Shown here in pieces: positions 47,498 to 56,819 of a stretch of DNA of 64,000 nt. The position numbers and the translations under genes are program-made. Numbering within the stretch: position 1 is the stretch's first letter; each line of letters opens with the position of its first letter. The DNA is taken from the NCBI GenBank assembly GCA_902806435.1, contig CADCWO010000165.1:1-64000 (forward strand). Reading direction: 5' to 3'. This DNA comes from an uncultured Synechococcales cyanobacterium (lineage in GTDB: Bacteria; Cyanobacteriota; Cyanobacteriia; Thermosynechococcales; Thermosynechococcaceae). The notes beneath the pieces are model-generated. The model searched no databases and was not told the DNA's origin. It worked only from the letters and a program-made list of their open reading frames with translations.

Positions 47498-48010
47498 ATG
47501 AATCAAAATCACTGGTTTCATGGCTCTGGGCCTCGACGTTTCCGTTTTTGGGTTAAGTTTCTGAGCTTGCTGCTACTGGTACTTAGTACTACTTTGCCCG
47601 TCTTGGCTGAGGACTACAACAAGGAAATTTTGATTAATTCTGATTTCTCTGATCGTGTCCTGACCGACTCTAGTTTTACCAAAGCCAATCTCCGGAACAG
47701 CAACTTTAGCCACACTGACCTGCGTGGGGTAAGCTTTTTCGCTGCTAACTTAGAGGCCGTGAACTTGGAAGGAGCTGATCTGCGGAATGCTACTCTTGAT
47801 TCAGCTCGATTTACGGAAGCGAACTTGACAGATGCGTTACTGGAAGGAGCTTTTGCTTACAATACCCAGTTTGACAATGCGACGATCAATGGTGCCGATT
47901 TTACCGGGGTCGATCTGCGCTATGACACTCAGAAAAAGCTTTGCGCCACTGCTCAGGGCACAAATCCAGTTACCAACCGCCAAACGCGCTCAACGCTGAA
48001 CTGTGACTAA
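47498..48010 (+). CDS. Secreted pentapeptide-repeat protein
   Basis: The 170-residue protein has a hydrophobic signal segment (about 17-38, cleavage near VLA) followed by about 18 tandem A(D/N)Lxx-type pentapeptides (about 48-147) forming a right-handed beta helix, and a short Cys-containing tail. It would be a lumenal or periplasmic structural protein; cyanobacteria hold many of these without known roles. Its last 4 bp overlap the stop of dnaG, which runs convergently. Confidence 0.88.
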   Translation: MNQNHWFHGSGPRRFRFWVKFLSLLLLVLSTTLPVLAEDYNKEILINSDFSDRVLTDSSFTKANLRNSNFSHTDLRGVSFFAANLEAVNLEGADLRNATLDSARFTEANLTDALLEGAFAYNTQFDNATINGADFTGVDLRYDTQKKLCATAQGTNPVTNRQTRSTLNCD

Positions 48011-50094
48011 TTGGATTGGCCTGGCTGGGAGCTTTGTGCTAGATCCAGGAAGGTCACATGTCGCTGCTGATCCAATTGCTGGAGGTAGCGTTTTTCCTTA
48101 TAAAAAAGCTGCTGCAACCGCAAGGCCTCCGGGTTAAAGGCGGTATTAATTTGCTGTCGATACTGCGCCTCTTCATCAATCAGTTCTTGAATATGGAGGG
48201 CTGTAGCATCAATCCTAGCTATTAGGTGAGTGTCCGGTGCCTGTTCGCTTTGAGTTGGAGCCGTGGAATAATTAGCTTCTTCCCATAGCTTCAACAGGTG
48301 ACGACAGCGTTTTTCACACATGACACGCTCTAGGCTAGCTGCCGCTGCCGGAATGGTCAGTGCTGGTCGCAAGATGTCTAATTTGGTTTTTTCATCTAGT
48401 TCAAACAGGTGATAGACTTGCTGCATTTCTCGAGGAAATTCGGTACAGCGATCGCGCAGTGTCGCAATTAAATCTACTTCCGGGGACTGCTCCCAAGCCC
48501 TAGACTGAAAATCTCCATGAGGCGCGAGGGTAGGGGAATTGACTTCAGCTTCAACGTCCAAAATCTGCCGCCACAGAAACCGGTGGTGAGAGAGCCCGAA
48601 CTCCAAATCCCTCTGCCCCAAGGCATCGCGAACATCTTGACGGTACTCGGAAGCATGGAGATAGATCCGCAATAATTGAGCTTCTGCGACTTCTCGTAGG
48701 CTGTAGTCCGCTGGTCGCTGCCACTTTTGTGATCGCCCGTGCCAGCGTTGACCACGCACCTGGGTTCGTAAATCCGCTTCTAGCTGTAGGGCTAGCCGGG
48801 AATCTCCCTGGCTCAATTGTTCGGCGCAATGATGAATGTAGTGAGTTCGCAGGGTGGCATTGGGCAAATTGCCTAGTAGACGCACAACCTCTTGAGTAGC
48901 GGTGTGGAACTGGTCTGCCTGCTTTAAATCCTGCCCAGCCACAGCTTGTTGAATCTGCCAGTCTAACCAGAGGGGAGCTGCCGCCAGCAACTCTTGGTAC
49001 TCCTGAGCAGAATAGGTCTGCAAAAATTCATCGGCGTCCTTCCCCTCTGGAATATTGAGGATCCGCAACTGAACTTCGCCCCGGTAGGCTAAATCTTGAA
49101 TTTCATTGATCGCCCGTTCAGCCGCTTTCGTTCCTGCTGCATCGGCATCAAAATTGAGGACGACTTGCTTTGACTCTGTGTAGCGCAGCAGTTGCCGCAC
49201 CTGGTCCAGGGTGAGGGCTGTACCCATAGAGGCGACAGCGTTGGTAATGCCAACGGCGTGCAGGGCGATCGCATCAAAGTAGCCTTCCACAACAACTGCC
49301 TGGTCTTGTTTAACCACTGCTGCACGAGCCTGGTCTAAGCCAAACAGCGTTTTGCCTTTATTAAATAACTCAGTTTCTGGCGAGTTGAGGTACTTCGGCT
49401 GTTCATCCGTCAGGGTTCTGCCCCCAAACCCAATCGTTCGCCCTTGGAGGTCGCGGATTGGGATGATCAGGCGATCGCGAAAACGGTCATAATAGCCATC
49501 CCCAGACTTGCGGGGCAGAATTAACCCGGCCTGTTCCACCAGCTCAACCGGAAAATGTTTTTGGTCAACCAAATAGTTGTACAAAACTTGCCAACCGGTA
49601 GGAGCATAACCCAGTTGAAACTGCTGAATTGTGGCCGCCTGGAGCTGCCGTGTGGATTGGAGATAATCTAGAGCCGCTGCTCCTAGAGGTTGCTGCAGGG
49701 CGTGTTCATAGAAGCGGGTGGCTAAAGCCAAGATTTCGTAAAGTTGCTCTCGCACCGAAAGCTGACGCTGTAGATCCTGGCGCTCCGACCCTTCTAAAGT
49801 TTTGACGGGAACTTGATATCGTTGGGCTAGATCCAGCACAACTTCGCTAAAGGATCGCTTACCCAACTCCATCAAGAACTTGATCGCGTTTCCCCCAGCT
49901 CCACAGCCAAAGCAGTAATAAAATTGTTTGCTGGGGCTGACGCTAAAACTGGGAGATTTATCTTCGTGGAAAGGACAGGATCCAGTGAAATCTCTGCCTT
50001 GCTTGCGCAAAACAACGTGCTCGGAAACTACCTCCACAATGTCAGCGGCGTGCCGAACCTGGTCAATCGTGTCTGGATGTAAGCGAGGAACCAT
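48007..50094 (-). CDS. dnaG: DNA primase
   Basis: The product has 695 residues from the ATG at 50094 (MVPRLHPDTI); the GTG at 50124 would add ten. The zinc-binding CHC2 domain has Cys40, His43, Cys61 and Cys64. The TOPRIM domain has VVVEGYFDAIAL at about 268-279 and the DADAAG motif near 312-317. A C-terminal DnaB-contact region follows. All parts look intact. It is expressed from its own leader between rpaB and this gene. Confidence 0.96.
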   Translation of the reverse strand: MVPRLHPDTIDQVRHAADIVEVVSEHVVLRKQGRDFTGSCPFHEDKSPSFSVSPSKQFYYCFGCGAGGNAIKFLMELGKRSFSEVVLDLAQRYQVPVKTLEGSERQDLQRQLSVREQLYEILALATRFYEHALQQPLGAAALDYLQSTRQLQAATIQQFQLGYAPTGWQVLYNYLVDQKHFPVELVEQAGLILPRKSGDGYYDRFRDRLIIPIRDLQGRTIGFGGRTLTDEQPKYLNSPETELFNKGKTLFGLDQARAAVVKQDQAVVVEGYFDAIALHAVGITNAVASMGTALTLDQVRQLLRYTESKQVVLNFDADAAGTKAAERAINEIQDLAYRGEVQLRILNIPEGKDADEFLQTYSAQEYQELLAAAPLWLDWQIQQAVAGQDLKQADQFHTATQEVVRLLGNLPNATLRTHYIHHCAEQLSQGDSRLALQLEADLRTQVRGQRWHGRSQKWQRPADYSLREVAEAQLLRIYLHASEYRQDVRDALGQRDLEFGLSHHRFLWRQILDVEAEVNSPTLAPHGDFQSRAWEQSPEVDLIATLRDRCTEFPREMQQVYHLFELDEKTKLDILRPALTIPAAAASLERVMCEKRCRHLLKLWEEANYSTAPTQSEQAPDTHLIARIDATALHIQELIDEEAQYRQQINTAFNPEALRLQQLFYKEKRYLQQLDQQRHVTFLDLAQSSQPGQSN

Positions 50095-50144
50095 CCGTTT
50101 CCTATTCTTAAGAGCTAATTCCACCCCTGTTGATGTCTAAAAAG

Positions 50145-50195
50145 TTGAGGAGTGATCAGGCTTGAATGTCAAATTCAAGCCTGATCACTCCTCAA
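50145..50195 (-). terminator. 23-bp perfect hairpin; terminator of rpaB
   Basis: Two 23-bp arms (50145-50167 and 50173-50195) are exact complements around the 5-nt loop GTCAA. On the minus strand the stem lies 10 bp after the rpaB stop and is followed by CTTTTT, as expected for an intrinsic terminator. The stem is unusually long and perfect for such a site. Confidence 0.75.
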
Positions 50196-50205
50196 AGCGG
50201 CACTA

Positions 50206-50949
50206 CTAGAGCCGCGATTCCGAAACTTCTCCAGGTTCCGTAATTCGCTGAAACAGATAACCGGTACCCCGAGCTGTCAGGATCAACTCCGGGTTACTGG
50301 GGTCTTCCTCCAGCTTGGCGCGAAGGCGCGAGATATGTACATCCACAACTCGCGTATCAACATGACGCTCTGGGGTATAACCCCAAACTTCCTGGAGAAT
50401 CTCCGAGCGAGAAAAAGCTTCACCGGAACGCCCTACGAGGAGTTCCAGTAGACTAAATTCCATGCCTGTTAGCCGGATGCGCTCATCTCCTTTATAAACT
50501 TGGCGCTTGTTGGTATCGATGCGCAGGGTGGCAACCTGAATGACGCCAGAGCTCGGAATACCAGCGCCACTAACCTTGTCAACTCGTCGTAGAACTGAAC
50601 GAATCCGTGCTTCGAGTTCCTTGGGAGAAAAGGGTTTAACCACATAGTCATCAGCCCCCAGTTCCAGGCCGGTAATCCGGTCGGCGACATCGCCCAAAGC
50701 TGTTAGCATAATAATTGGCACGTCAGATTCCTTGCGCAGTTCCTGACAAACACCATAGCCATCGAGCTTCGGCATCATGACATCCAAAACTACTAGATCA
50801 GGTATTTCATGGTGAAAGCTATCAATTGCCTCTTCACCATCAGCAGCTGTGACGACATCATAGCCAATCATTGACAGCCGCGTTTCCAAGATCCGCCGGA
50901 TACTGGCCTCGTCATCGACGACTAAGATTTTTTCCTTGTGATTCTCCAA
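50206..50949 (-). CDS. rpaB: Response regulator RpaB (OmpR family, Ycf27)
   Basis: The 247-residue regulator is nearly identical in its first 40 residues to known RpaB (MENHKEKILVVDDEASIRRI). The phosphoacceptor is Asp56, with the acidic pair Asp12/Asp13 and Lys in VVKPFSP (about 106). The C-terminal winged-helix DNA-binding domain begins near 140. RpaB controls high-light and photosystem genes by binding HLR1 sites. It is divergent from radA, an arrangement I recall from other cyanobacteria. Confidence 0.96.
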   Translation of the reverse strand: MENHKEKILVVDDEASIRRILETRLSMIGYDVVTAADGEEAIDSFHHEIPDLVVLDVMMPKLDGYGVCQELRKESDVPIIMLTALGDVADRITGLELGADDYVVKPFSPKELEARIRSVLRRVDKVSGAGIPSSGVIQVATLRIDTNKRQVYKGDERIRLTGMEFSLLELLVGRSGEAFSRSEILQEVWGYTPERHVDTRVVDVHISRLRAKLEEDPSNPELILTARGTGYLFQRITEPGEVSESRL

Positions 50950-51102
50950 CTTCAGCTCCTTGATATAGCTTTGGATGTTTAAAGTTTGATTTTCTTATAC
51001 TTTATCATCAAGTCTTTGGGTTCCTTAAACCCTTTAGGGGGCTGTAGTTCTTATCCAGTCAGTTTTTGAAGCTGCCAGCGTTACTTTGAGTTTTCTTAAG
51101 CC

Positions 51103-52581
51103 ATGCCAAAACTGCGAACCCAATACACTTGCCAGGACTGTGGAGCCGAGTCTCCCCAGTATTTTGGTAAGTGTCCAACCTGTAATAGCTGGAATACTCT
51201 GGTAGAGCAAGTTGCCCCTCCATCCCCAGCGTCTAGCAAAGGCTATCCAGAGATAGCTCGGATTACCGCTAGACCAAAAAATGGCCGCTCCTCAGCACCA
51301 GCAGCGGCTACTGCGGCGCTCACACTCGATCAAATTGCTGATTCTACCGGGTTTCGCTTTTCCTCCGGCTATTCGGAGCTAGATCGAGTTTTGGGTGGGG
51401 GAATTGTCCCCGGCTCCCTAGTGTTAATTGGCGGTGATCCCGGCATTGGTAAGTCTACCCTGTTGTTGCAAACGGTGAATCAACTATCAACCCAGTACCG
51501 TACCCTCTACGTCTGTGCTGAGGAGTCCGGTCAACAGGTGAAATTGCGGGCCCAACGGCTAGAAGTCTCTCCAGCTGTCCAAAGGGACAACTTGTACCTA
51601 TTGCCGGAAACGGATTTAGAGGCGGTTGTGATTGAGTTGGAGTCTTTAAAACCCCATGTGGCGATTATTGATAGTATCCAGGCCCTATACTTTGCCGCTC
51701 TTACTTCCGCTCCTGGTTCCGTCGCTCAAGTGCGAGAGTGTACTTCTGCTTTAATGCGCGTCGCTAAGCGCGAAAATATTACGCTATTTATTGTTGGTCA
51801 CGTGACGAAAGAAGGGGCGATCGCGGGACCGAAAGTTCTGGAACACCTGGTAGATACCGTCTTGTACTTTGAGGGCGATCGCTTTGCCAGCCATCGCCTG
51901 CTGCGTTCGGTCAAAAATCGGTTTGGGGCGACCCATGAAATTGGGGTGTTTGAGATGGTGGAGCGGGGGCTAGCGGAAGTCGCTAACCCTTCAGTGCTTT
52001 TCTTAGGCGATCGCGCGGAAGCAGCTCCAGGAACAGCGACAATTGTTGCCTGCGAAGGCACTCGACCGATTGTGGTAGAGTTGCAGGCGCTGATTAGTCC
52101 TACCAGTTATAGTTCCCCCCGCCGCTCGACGACTGGGGTGGAGTACAACCGGTTGCTGCAAATTTTGGCAGTGTTAGAAAAGCGCCTGGGAATTCCCTTG
52201 TCCAAACTCGATGCCTATGTCGCCTCCTCTGGAGGCTTGAATGTGGGCGAACCAGCAGCGGATCTGGGCGTGGCGGTAGCCGTAGTGGCCAGCTTCCGCG
52301 ATCGCATAGTTGATCCGGGTACAGTGATCATTGGTGAAGTTGGCTTGGGCGGGCAGGTGCGCTCTGTCTCGCAAATGGAGTTGCGCCTCAAAGAAGCGGC
52401 AAAGTTGGGTTTCAAGCGGGCGATCATCCCTAAAGGTCAAACATTTCCTAACCTAGGTTTAGAGATTATCAGTGTGGCCAAGGTGTTTGACGCGATCGTG
52501 GCTGCCTTATCCAGTGCCTCCCAGCGCGAGGTACAAGCTGTCTCTGACCTGGAACCAACCCACTCTGAGTTAGAAGCGTAA
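51103..52581 (+). CDS. radA: DNA repair protein RadA
   Basis: The 492-residue RecA-like branch-migration ATPase has a C4 zinc finger at Cys10, Cys13, Cys24 and Cys27, Walker A GGDPGIGKST at about 110-119 and the RadA-specific KNRFG at about 269-273. A C-terminal Lon-protease-like domain follows, lacking a proteolytic role. The length is a little over the usual 455, due to a linker after the zinc finger and a C-terminal extension. It has its own promoter region opposite rpaB. Confidence 0.95.
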   Translation: MPKLRTQYTCQDCGAESPQYFGKCPTCNSWNTLVEQVAPPSPASSKGYPEIARITARPKNGRSSAPAAATAALTLDQIADSTGFRFSSGYSELDRVLGGGIVPGSLVLIGGDPGIGKSTLLLQTVNQLSTQYRTLYVCAEESGQQVKLRAQRLEVSPAVQRDNLYLLPETDLEAVVIELESLKPHVAIIDSIQALYFAALTSAPGSVAQVRECTSALMRVAKRENITLFIVGHVTKEGAIAGPKVLEHLVDTVLYFEGDRFASHRLLRSVKNRFGATHEIGVFEMVERGLAEVANPSVLFLGDRAEAAPGTATIVACEGTRPIVVELQALISPTSYSSPRRSTTGVEYNRLLQILAVLEKRLGIPLSKLDAYVASSGGLNVGEPAADLGVAVAVVASFRDRIVDPGTVIIGEVGLGGQVRSVSQMELRLKEAAKLGFKRAIIPKGQTFPNLGLEIISVAKVFDAIVAALSSASQREVQAVSDLEPTHSELEA

Positions 52582-52594
52582 GCCAGGAACCATC

Positions 52595-54052
52595 ATGATC
52601 CACCAGCCATCCTCCTACCAGAAAGCTACCCAAACGCAGCCTCTGTGGATAAAAGCTCTAGCTGAACCAGGCCAGGAATTTGGCCCGATTGACCTCCGGC
52701 TCCTTAGCGGTGAAGTACCCGTTGGCTTACGCGGTACCCTCTATCGCAACGGCCCCGGTCGTCTAGAGCGGGGTGGAGAACGGGTCCCCCACTGGTTTGA
52801 TGGAGACGGAGCAATTCTGGCCGTTCACTTGATGGATGCTGGGGCAATAGGGCTTTACCGTTACATCCAGACTACCGGTTTTCAGGCGGAGTCGCAGTCT
52901 GGAGAATATCTCTACTCCGGCTATGGCCAACTAGCGCCAGGACCCTTCTGGCAACGCTGGGGCAAACCAACCAAAAATACAGCTAATACTTCTGTGATTG
53001 CCCTGCCGGACAAGCTGCTGGCTTTATGGGAAGGGGGCAGTCCTCATGCTTTAGACCTAGAAACGCTAGAAACTATTGGGATTGATAACCTGGGGGCTTT
53101 AGCCAATAACCAGCCTTTCTCCGCTCACCCGAAACGAGCCCCAGAGGCGGGCGATATTTACAACTTTGGTGTTACCTACGGCAAAACCGCCAAGCTTAAC
53201 TTGTTTCGGTGTGATTCGACGGGCCAAATTCAACAAGTTGGTGAAGTGCCCTTACCCCGATTGTCATTGGTGCACGATGTTTGCCTAGCAGGGCCCTACC
53301 TAGTCTTTTTCGTGCCACCGCTACAACTGCAAGCCCTACCCCTACTGCTTGGCTTTCGTAGTTATAGTGATGCCCTCCAGTGGCAACCTGATCAGGGAAC
53401 ACAAATCATTGTGGTTGACCGCCAAACCCTCCAGGAAGTCAGCCGCTATGATACGGACCCCTGGTTCCAGTGGCATTTTGGCAACGGCTACGTTGATCAG
53501 GATGGGTCGGTAGTCGTTGACTACATTCGCTACCCTGATTTCCAGATCAACCAATGGCTAGCAGAAGTGCCGACAGGCCATCCGCTGGCATCCACGCCAG
53601 GCAAACTCTGGCGGTTGCGATTGGTTCCTGAGACCGGCAAGGTACTGGAAAATACCCAACAGTGGGAGCTAGATTGTGATTTTCCGATAGGACCTGCCTT
53701 ACAAGGTGGAACCAAGCCTAATCGCCTCTATCTGGCTGCTGATGCTGACGCTAGCTGGGCCGAGAAAACTGCAGAGATGTATAACAGTATTGCCTGCTTG
53801 GATTTCCAGACGGGAGGTGTTTCTCTAGCTCAGCCTGGACTGGGCTGTTACCCGTCGGAGCCAATTTACGCCCCTGATCGCTTTACTCCTAATCAAGGCT
53901 GGATTCTCACGGTTGTCTTTGATGGCAACCGCGATCGCAGTACCTTGCAGATCTACAATGCCCAACAACTGGATGCTGGACCCGTAGCTGTACTGGAACT
54001 ACCCCAGATTATCCCGATCAGCTTTCATGGTACCTGGCGGCCTGGGAATTAA
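52595..54052 (+). CDS. Carotenoid oxygenase (RPE65/CCD family)
   Basis: This 485-residue non-haem iron enzyme cleaves a carotenoid or apocarotenoid double bond. The four iron-binding His are at 178 (FSAHP), 227 (LVHDV), 294 (QWHFGN) and 478 (SFHGTW). The length is typical. The N-terminus GTLYRNGPGRLERGG and the central PKLNLFRCDS-type strand pattern are family-normal. Substrate specificity cannot be told. It starts 13 bp after radA and may share its transcript. Confidence 0.9.
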   Translation: MIHQPSSYQKATQTQPLWIKALAEPGQEFGPIDLRLLSGEVPVGLRGTLYRNGPGRLERGGERVPHWFDGDGAILAVHLMDAGAIGLYRYIQTTGFQAESQSGEYLYSGYGQLAPGPFWQRWGKPTKNTANTSVIALPDKLLALWEGGSPHALDLETLETIGIDNLGALANNQPFSAHPKRAPEAGDIYNFGVTYGKTAKLNLFRCDSTGQIQQVGEVPLPRLSLVHDVCLAGPYLVFFVPPLQLQALPLLLGFRSYSDALQWQPDQGTQIIVVDRQTLQEVSRYDTDPWFQWHFGNGYVDQDGSVVVDYIRYPDFQINQWLAEVPTGHPLASTPGKLWRLRLVPETGKVLENTQQWELDCDFPIGPALQGGTKPNRLYLAADADASWAEKTAEMYNSIACLDFQTGGVSLAQPGLGCYPSEPIYAPDRFTPNQGWILTVVFDGNRDRSTLQIYNAQQLDAGPVAVLELPQIIPISFHGTWRPGN

Positions 54053-54091
54053 GAGTTTACAAGATTGATGTACATACGAGGTCTGGGAAAG

Positions 54092-54700
54092 TTAGCGAAC
54101 CAATCCCTCAACCATGACGCGAGTGATGAAACCTGACAAAGAAGTAACCGTTTGGTTCTCGGAGATTGGGATCTGGCCATCAATCATTAACATTGCCAAT
54201 CCATGAACCAGTGCCCAAGCAGCCCACCCCAGTTGCTTGGCGTCATCTAAACGAATCACACCTGCTTTTTGCCCGGCAATAATTTCGTCAACTAACACCA
54301 TAAATGTCTGTGTTGCTGCGTCTGCTAAGGCGGGGTGCTTTTGTCCATGATCTGCTCCATAAGCGCCAAACATGACGCGATAGCAGGATGGATGCTCAAG
54401 GGCATAATGCACATAAGCAATGCCGCTAGCCTGTAATTGCTCAACAGGATCAGGAGGTGCCTTCTGCTTTGCCGCCGTCATCTGACGACCGAGCATCTGA
54501 AAGCCCTCCGTTGCCATTGCTGCTAACAGCGCATCCTTATCTGCAAAGTGGCGATAGGGAGCTGCATGGGAAACTCCCACTCGCCGGGCAACCTCTCGGA
54601 GGGACAAACTGCCAACCTCTTTTTCGGAGACTAACTCTAGTGCCGCGTCAATCAAAGCTTGGCGTAGATCTCCATGATGGTAAGTTTCTGAATGTGTCAT
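54092..54700 (-). CDS. TetR/AcrR family repressor
   Basis: The 202-residue regulator has the N-terminal helix-turn-helix LSLREVARRVGVSHAAPYRH at about 35-54 and the C-terminal ligand-binding TetR_C-type domain. It is divergent from the NTF2-like gene at 54933, with two repeated palindrome-like sites between them. It probably represses itself and that gene. The inducer is unknown. Confidence 0.88.
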   Translation of the reverse strand: MTHSETYHHGDLRQALIDAALELVSEKEVGSLSLREVARRVGVSHAAPYRHFADKDALLAAMATEGFQMLGRQMTAAKQKAPPDPVEQLQASGIAYVHYALEHPSCYRVMFGAYGADHGQKHPALADAATQTFMVLVDEIIAGQKAGVIRLDDAKQLGWAAWALVHGLAMLMIDGQIPISENQTVTSLSGFITRVMVEGLVR

Positions 54701-54738
54701 TGTTTGTTGATATTTCTTGAGGCCATGTTAGTACCAGC

Positions 54739-54790
54739 ATGTTGACGTTGTAAACATCCGGGACTAAGCTTATGTTGCCAGTGTAAACAT
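54739..54790. promoter_or_regulatory. Two tandem operator-like imperfect palindromes
   Basis: ATGTTGACGTTGTAAACAT (54739-54757) and ATGTTGCCAGTGTAAACAT (54772-54790) share 16 of 19 bases, and each has complementary ATGTT/AACAT ends. The start-to-start spacing is 33 bp, about three helical turns. They lie between the divergent TetR and NTF2-like genes, the expected place for the repressor's operators. Confidence 0.7.
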
Positions 54791-54932
54791 GCGGATGGGC
54801 AACTAAGCATATGAGAGAGCAAGCGTTATTACTCTCTGAGCTGAGCCACTGTGGCGATCGCTAAACGTAGCATTGATCAATTCTGCTAAGCATATCTCCT
54901 AGATCAACAAGAACCAACCAAAGAGGTGAACA

Positions 54933-55388
54933 ATGTATCAACTAATTTTTCGACGTATGGCACGCAGAGCGTTTGAACAACTCAACAGTGGCAACTACGA
55001 AGCAACCCTCAAGGCACTCGCACCGAAGTTCACCCATACCTTTTCAGGAAGTCATGCCCTGGGAGGAACCCGTCACACTATAGAAAGTATGCGACGTTGG
55101 TTTGAACGGTTGTTTTTGCTCTCCCCTGGACTACATTTTGAGATTCAGGACATTCTTGTTCAAGGTTCGCCTTGGAACAGCGTTCTAGCTGTAGAGTGGA
55201 TTGATACATTCACGACTCAAGATGGTCAGCCCTACCTGAATGAAGGAGTGCATATTATTCGGTTCCGCTGGAACCGTATTGTTGAAATCCATGCCTATCT
55301 AGATACGCAGAAGGTTGAAGCATTGTGCCAGCATCTTGCTGCACAAGGGGTTAGGGAAGCGACTGCTTCACCGATTGAAGATAGCTAG
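54933..55388 (+). CDS. SnoaL/NTF2-like family protein
   Basis: The 151-residue protein has the helix-sheet pattern of NTF2-like small proteins: an N-terminal helix, the region SMRRWFERLFLLSPGLHF at about 50-67 and a long beta sheet with VLAVEWIDTF and HIIRFRWNRIVEIHAYLDT. It may be an enzyme or a ligand binder. A good GAGGTG ribosome site precedes its ATG. It is probably the main target of the divergent TetR gene. Confidence 0.78.
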   Translation: MYQLIFRRMARRAFEQLNSGNYEATLKALAPKFTHTFSGSHALGGTRHTIESMRRWFERLFLLSPGLHFEIQDILVQGSPWNSVLAVEWIDTFTTQDGQPYLNEGVHIIRFRWNRIVEIHAYLDTQKVEALCQHLAAQGVREATASPIEDS

Positions 55389-55439
55389 CAATAGCTACGG
55401 AATTTGTGGAACCACGTGTTGAGCATACAGCAATCAGCT

Positions 55440-56759
55440 TCAGTGGGAGAATTGCATCACCGGCCGCTGATCAGAAAGGGTGGCCAGCTGGGCGGCTAGT
55501 TTGTCACAGGATTCGCGGACCAGGCGCAAGCCATCCTCCTGAGAAATCTGCCCCGTAGGAGTGGAAAATTCTTTTCGGATTGCTGTCTCTGTACTCTGGT
55601 AATGACTGAAGTCTTGGCTGAATGTCTGTAAGTACTCCTGGCCTTCACTCTCCTCTTGAATAGCAAACTGGCGGATCGAGTCTACATAACCGCTGACTTG
55701 AGCATTGCTTATACCTTCGCTGGCCGCAGCAGATAGTAGATCTCCACTCAGGTAATGGAACTCAGGCACCAAAAGGCGATTGCCATCTAATTCAAACCGC
55801 TGTACTCCAGCAACGGGGGTGACGGTTAAGTTCTCTTGCCTTACTCGGTCTGCGGCATTATAGACTAGGGTAGCGATCGCCAGAATTACCTCTGGGTAAT
55901 TACTGTCTGTCTGGCGCAGTTCAACCGTACCGATCTTGTTTAGGCGCACTGGGTTCCAAGCTGCCTTTAATAGACCGCCGCCAGGCGCTTGAAACAGGTG
56001 ACGTTCCACTCCCGCTTGGTCCATTGCCTCTAGCCAGGCGTAGTAGCGGCTAAATTGCTGCTCAACTAAGGTTTCGATATCCTCGGCGTAAGGCTGAAGC
56101 CCTCCTACAGGCTGGAGCTTGGTGTAAACCCCATCCCAGCCAAAGCGATCGCCACCCCGGTAAAAAACCGTCCGCGCCGCCAGCCCGGTTGCCTTGCCTT
56201 CATAAAAAGGGCAGGCGCGGGACAAAGCAATCAGGGCAGCATCTAAAGCAGTCGCCAGGTTGTAAATATTCAGCAGTTCTGAGCGCGCTTCCCGGCTAGC
56301 GGTGTAGGACACCCCGACCCGGCGATCAATGGTCCCCTGGGGTAGATCCAGGTGTAAGTGGGTGCCTGTACACCTGCCCGCGTGTAGGAAACGCTCATAA
56401 CCAACCGTGCGGACTTGAACTTGGTACCACAACTGGTCTCGCATCGCGGGCATCACCGGCAAAGGGTAGCTTGACAGTGGATAAAGCTTTAACCCCAATA
56501 CTTTCCCAGCCTCAAGGGCGATCGCTAAATGACTCAGGTAAGCATCGGCCAGCTCCTTGATCGTGTGAGCCGGAGGGGTATTAATTTCAACAATACCCTT
56601 AACCCATTCCGGGGCAAAGCAGGCAGGGTTGTAACCTTCTGTCTCCGCAATCAATTGGCACCGCTGGAGAACCTCGTCAGCACGGTCTGAGAGTACACCT
56701 GCTTCATCCACCAGGAAGAACTCTTGTTCTAGGCCGATGCGACGGTCTGCGACGTTCAT
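55440..56759 (-). CDS. GCS2-family carboxylate-amine ligase (glutamate-cysteine ligase-like)
   Basis: The 439-residue protein has the ATP-grasp-like GCS2 opening RRIGLEQEFFLVD, the TGTHLHLDLP metal or nucleotide loop at about 130-139 and NKIGTVELRQTDS at about 280-292. It differs in sequence from the classical cyanobacterial GshA as I recall it, and is nearer to the YbdK/GCS2 side. It may make gamma-glutamyl-cysteine or another gamma-glutamyl amide. It precedes murI by 60 bp in the minus direction but is downstream of it in transcription. Confidence 0.75.
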   Translation of the reverse strand: MNVADRRIGLEQEFFLVDEAGVLSDRADEVLQRCQLIAETEGYNPACFAPEWVKGIVEINTPPAHTIKELADAYLSHLAIALEAGKVLGLKLYPLSSYPLPVMPAMRDQLWYQVQVRTVGYERFLHAGRCTGTHLHLDLPQGTIDRRVGVSYTASREARSELLNIYNLATALDAALIALSRACPFYEGKATGLAARTVFYRGGDRFGWDGVYTKLQPVGGLQPYAEDIETLVEQQFSRYYAWLEAMDQAGVERHLFQAPGGGLLKAAWNPVRLNKIGTVELRQTDSNYPEVILAIATLVYNAADRVRQENLTVTPVAGVQRFELDGNRLLVPEFHYLSGDLLSAAASEGISNAQVSGYVDSIRQFAIQEESEGQEYLQTFSQDFSHYQSTETAIRKEFSTPTGQISQEDGLRLVRESCDKLAAQLATLSDQRPVMQFSH

Positions 56760-56819
56760 GCTGCCAGTCCTTTTGCCACGTTATAGCCAATAGTTTAGGC
56801 TACCCCAGCGAATAAACTC

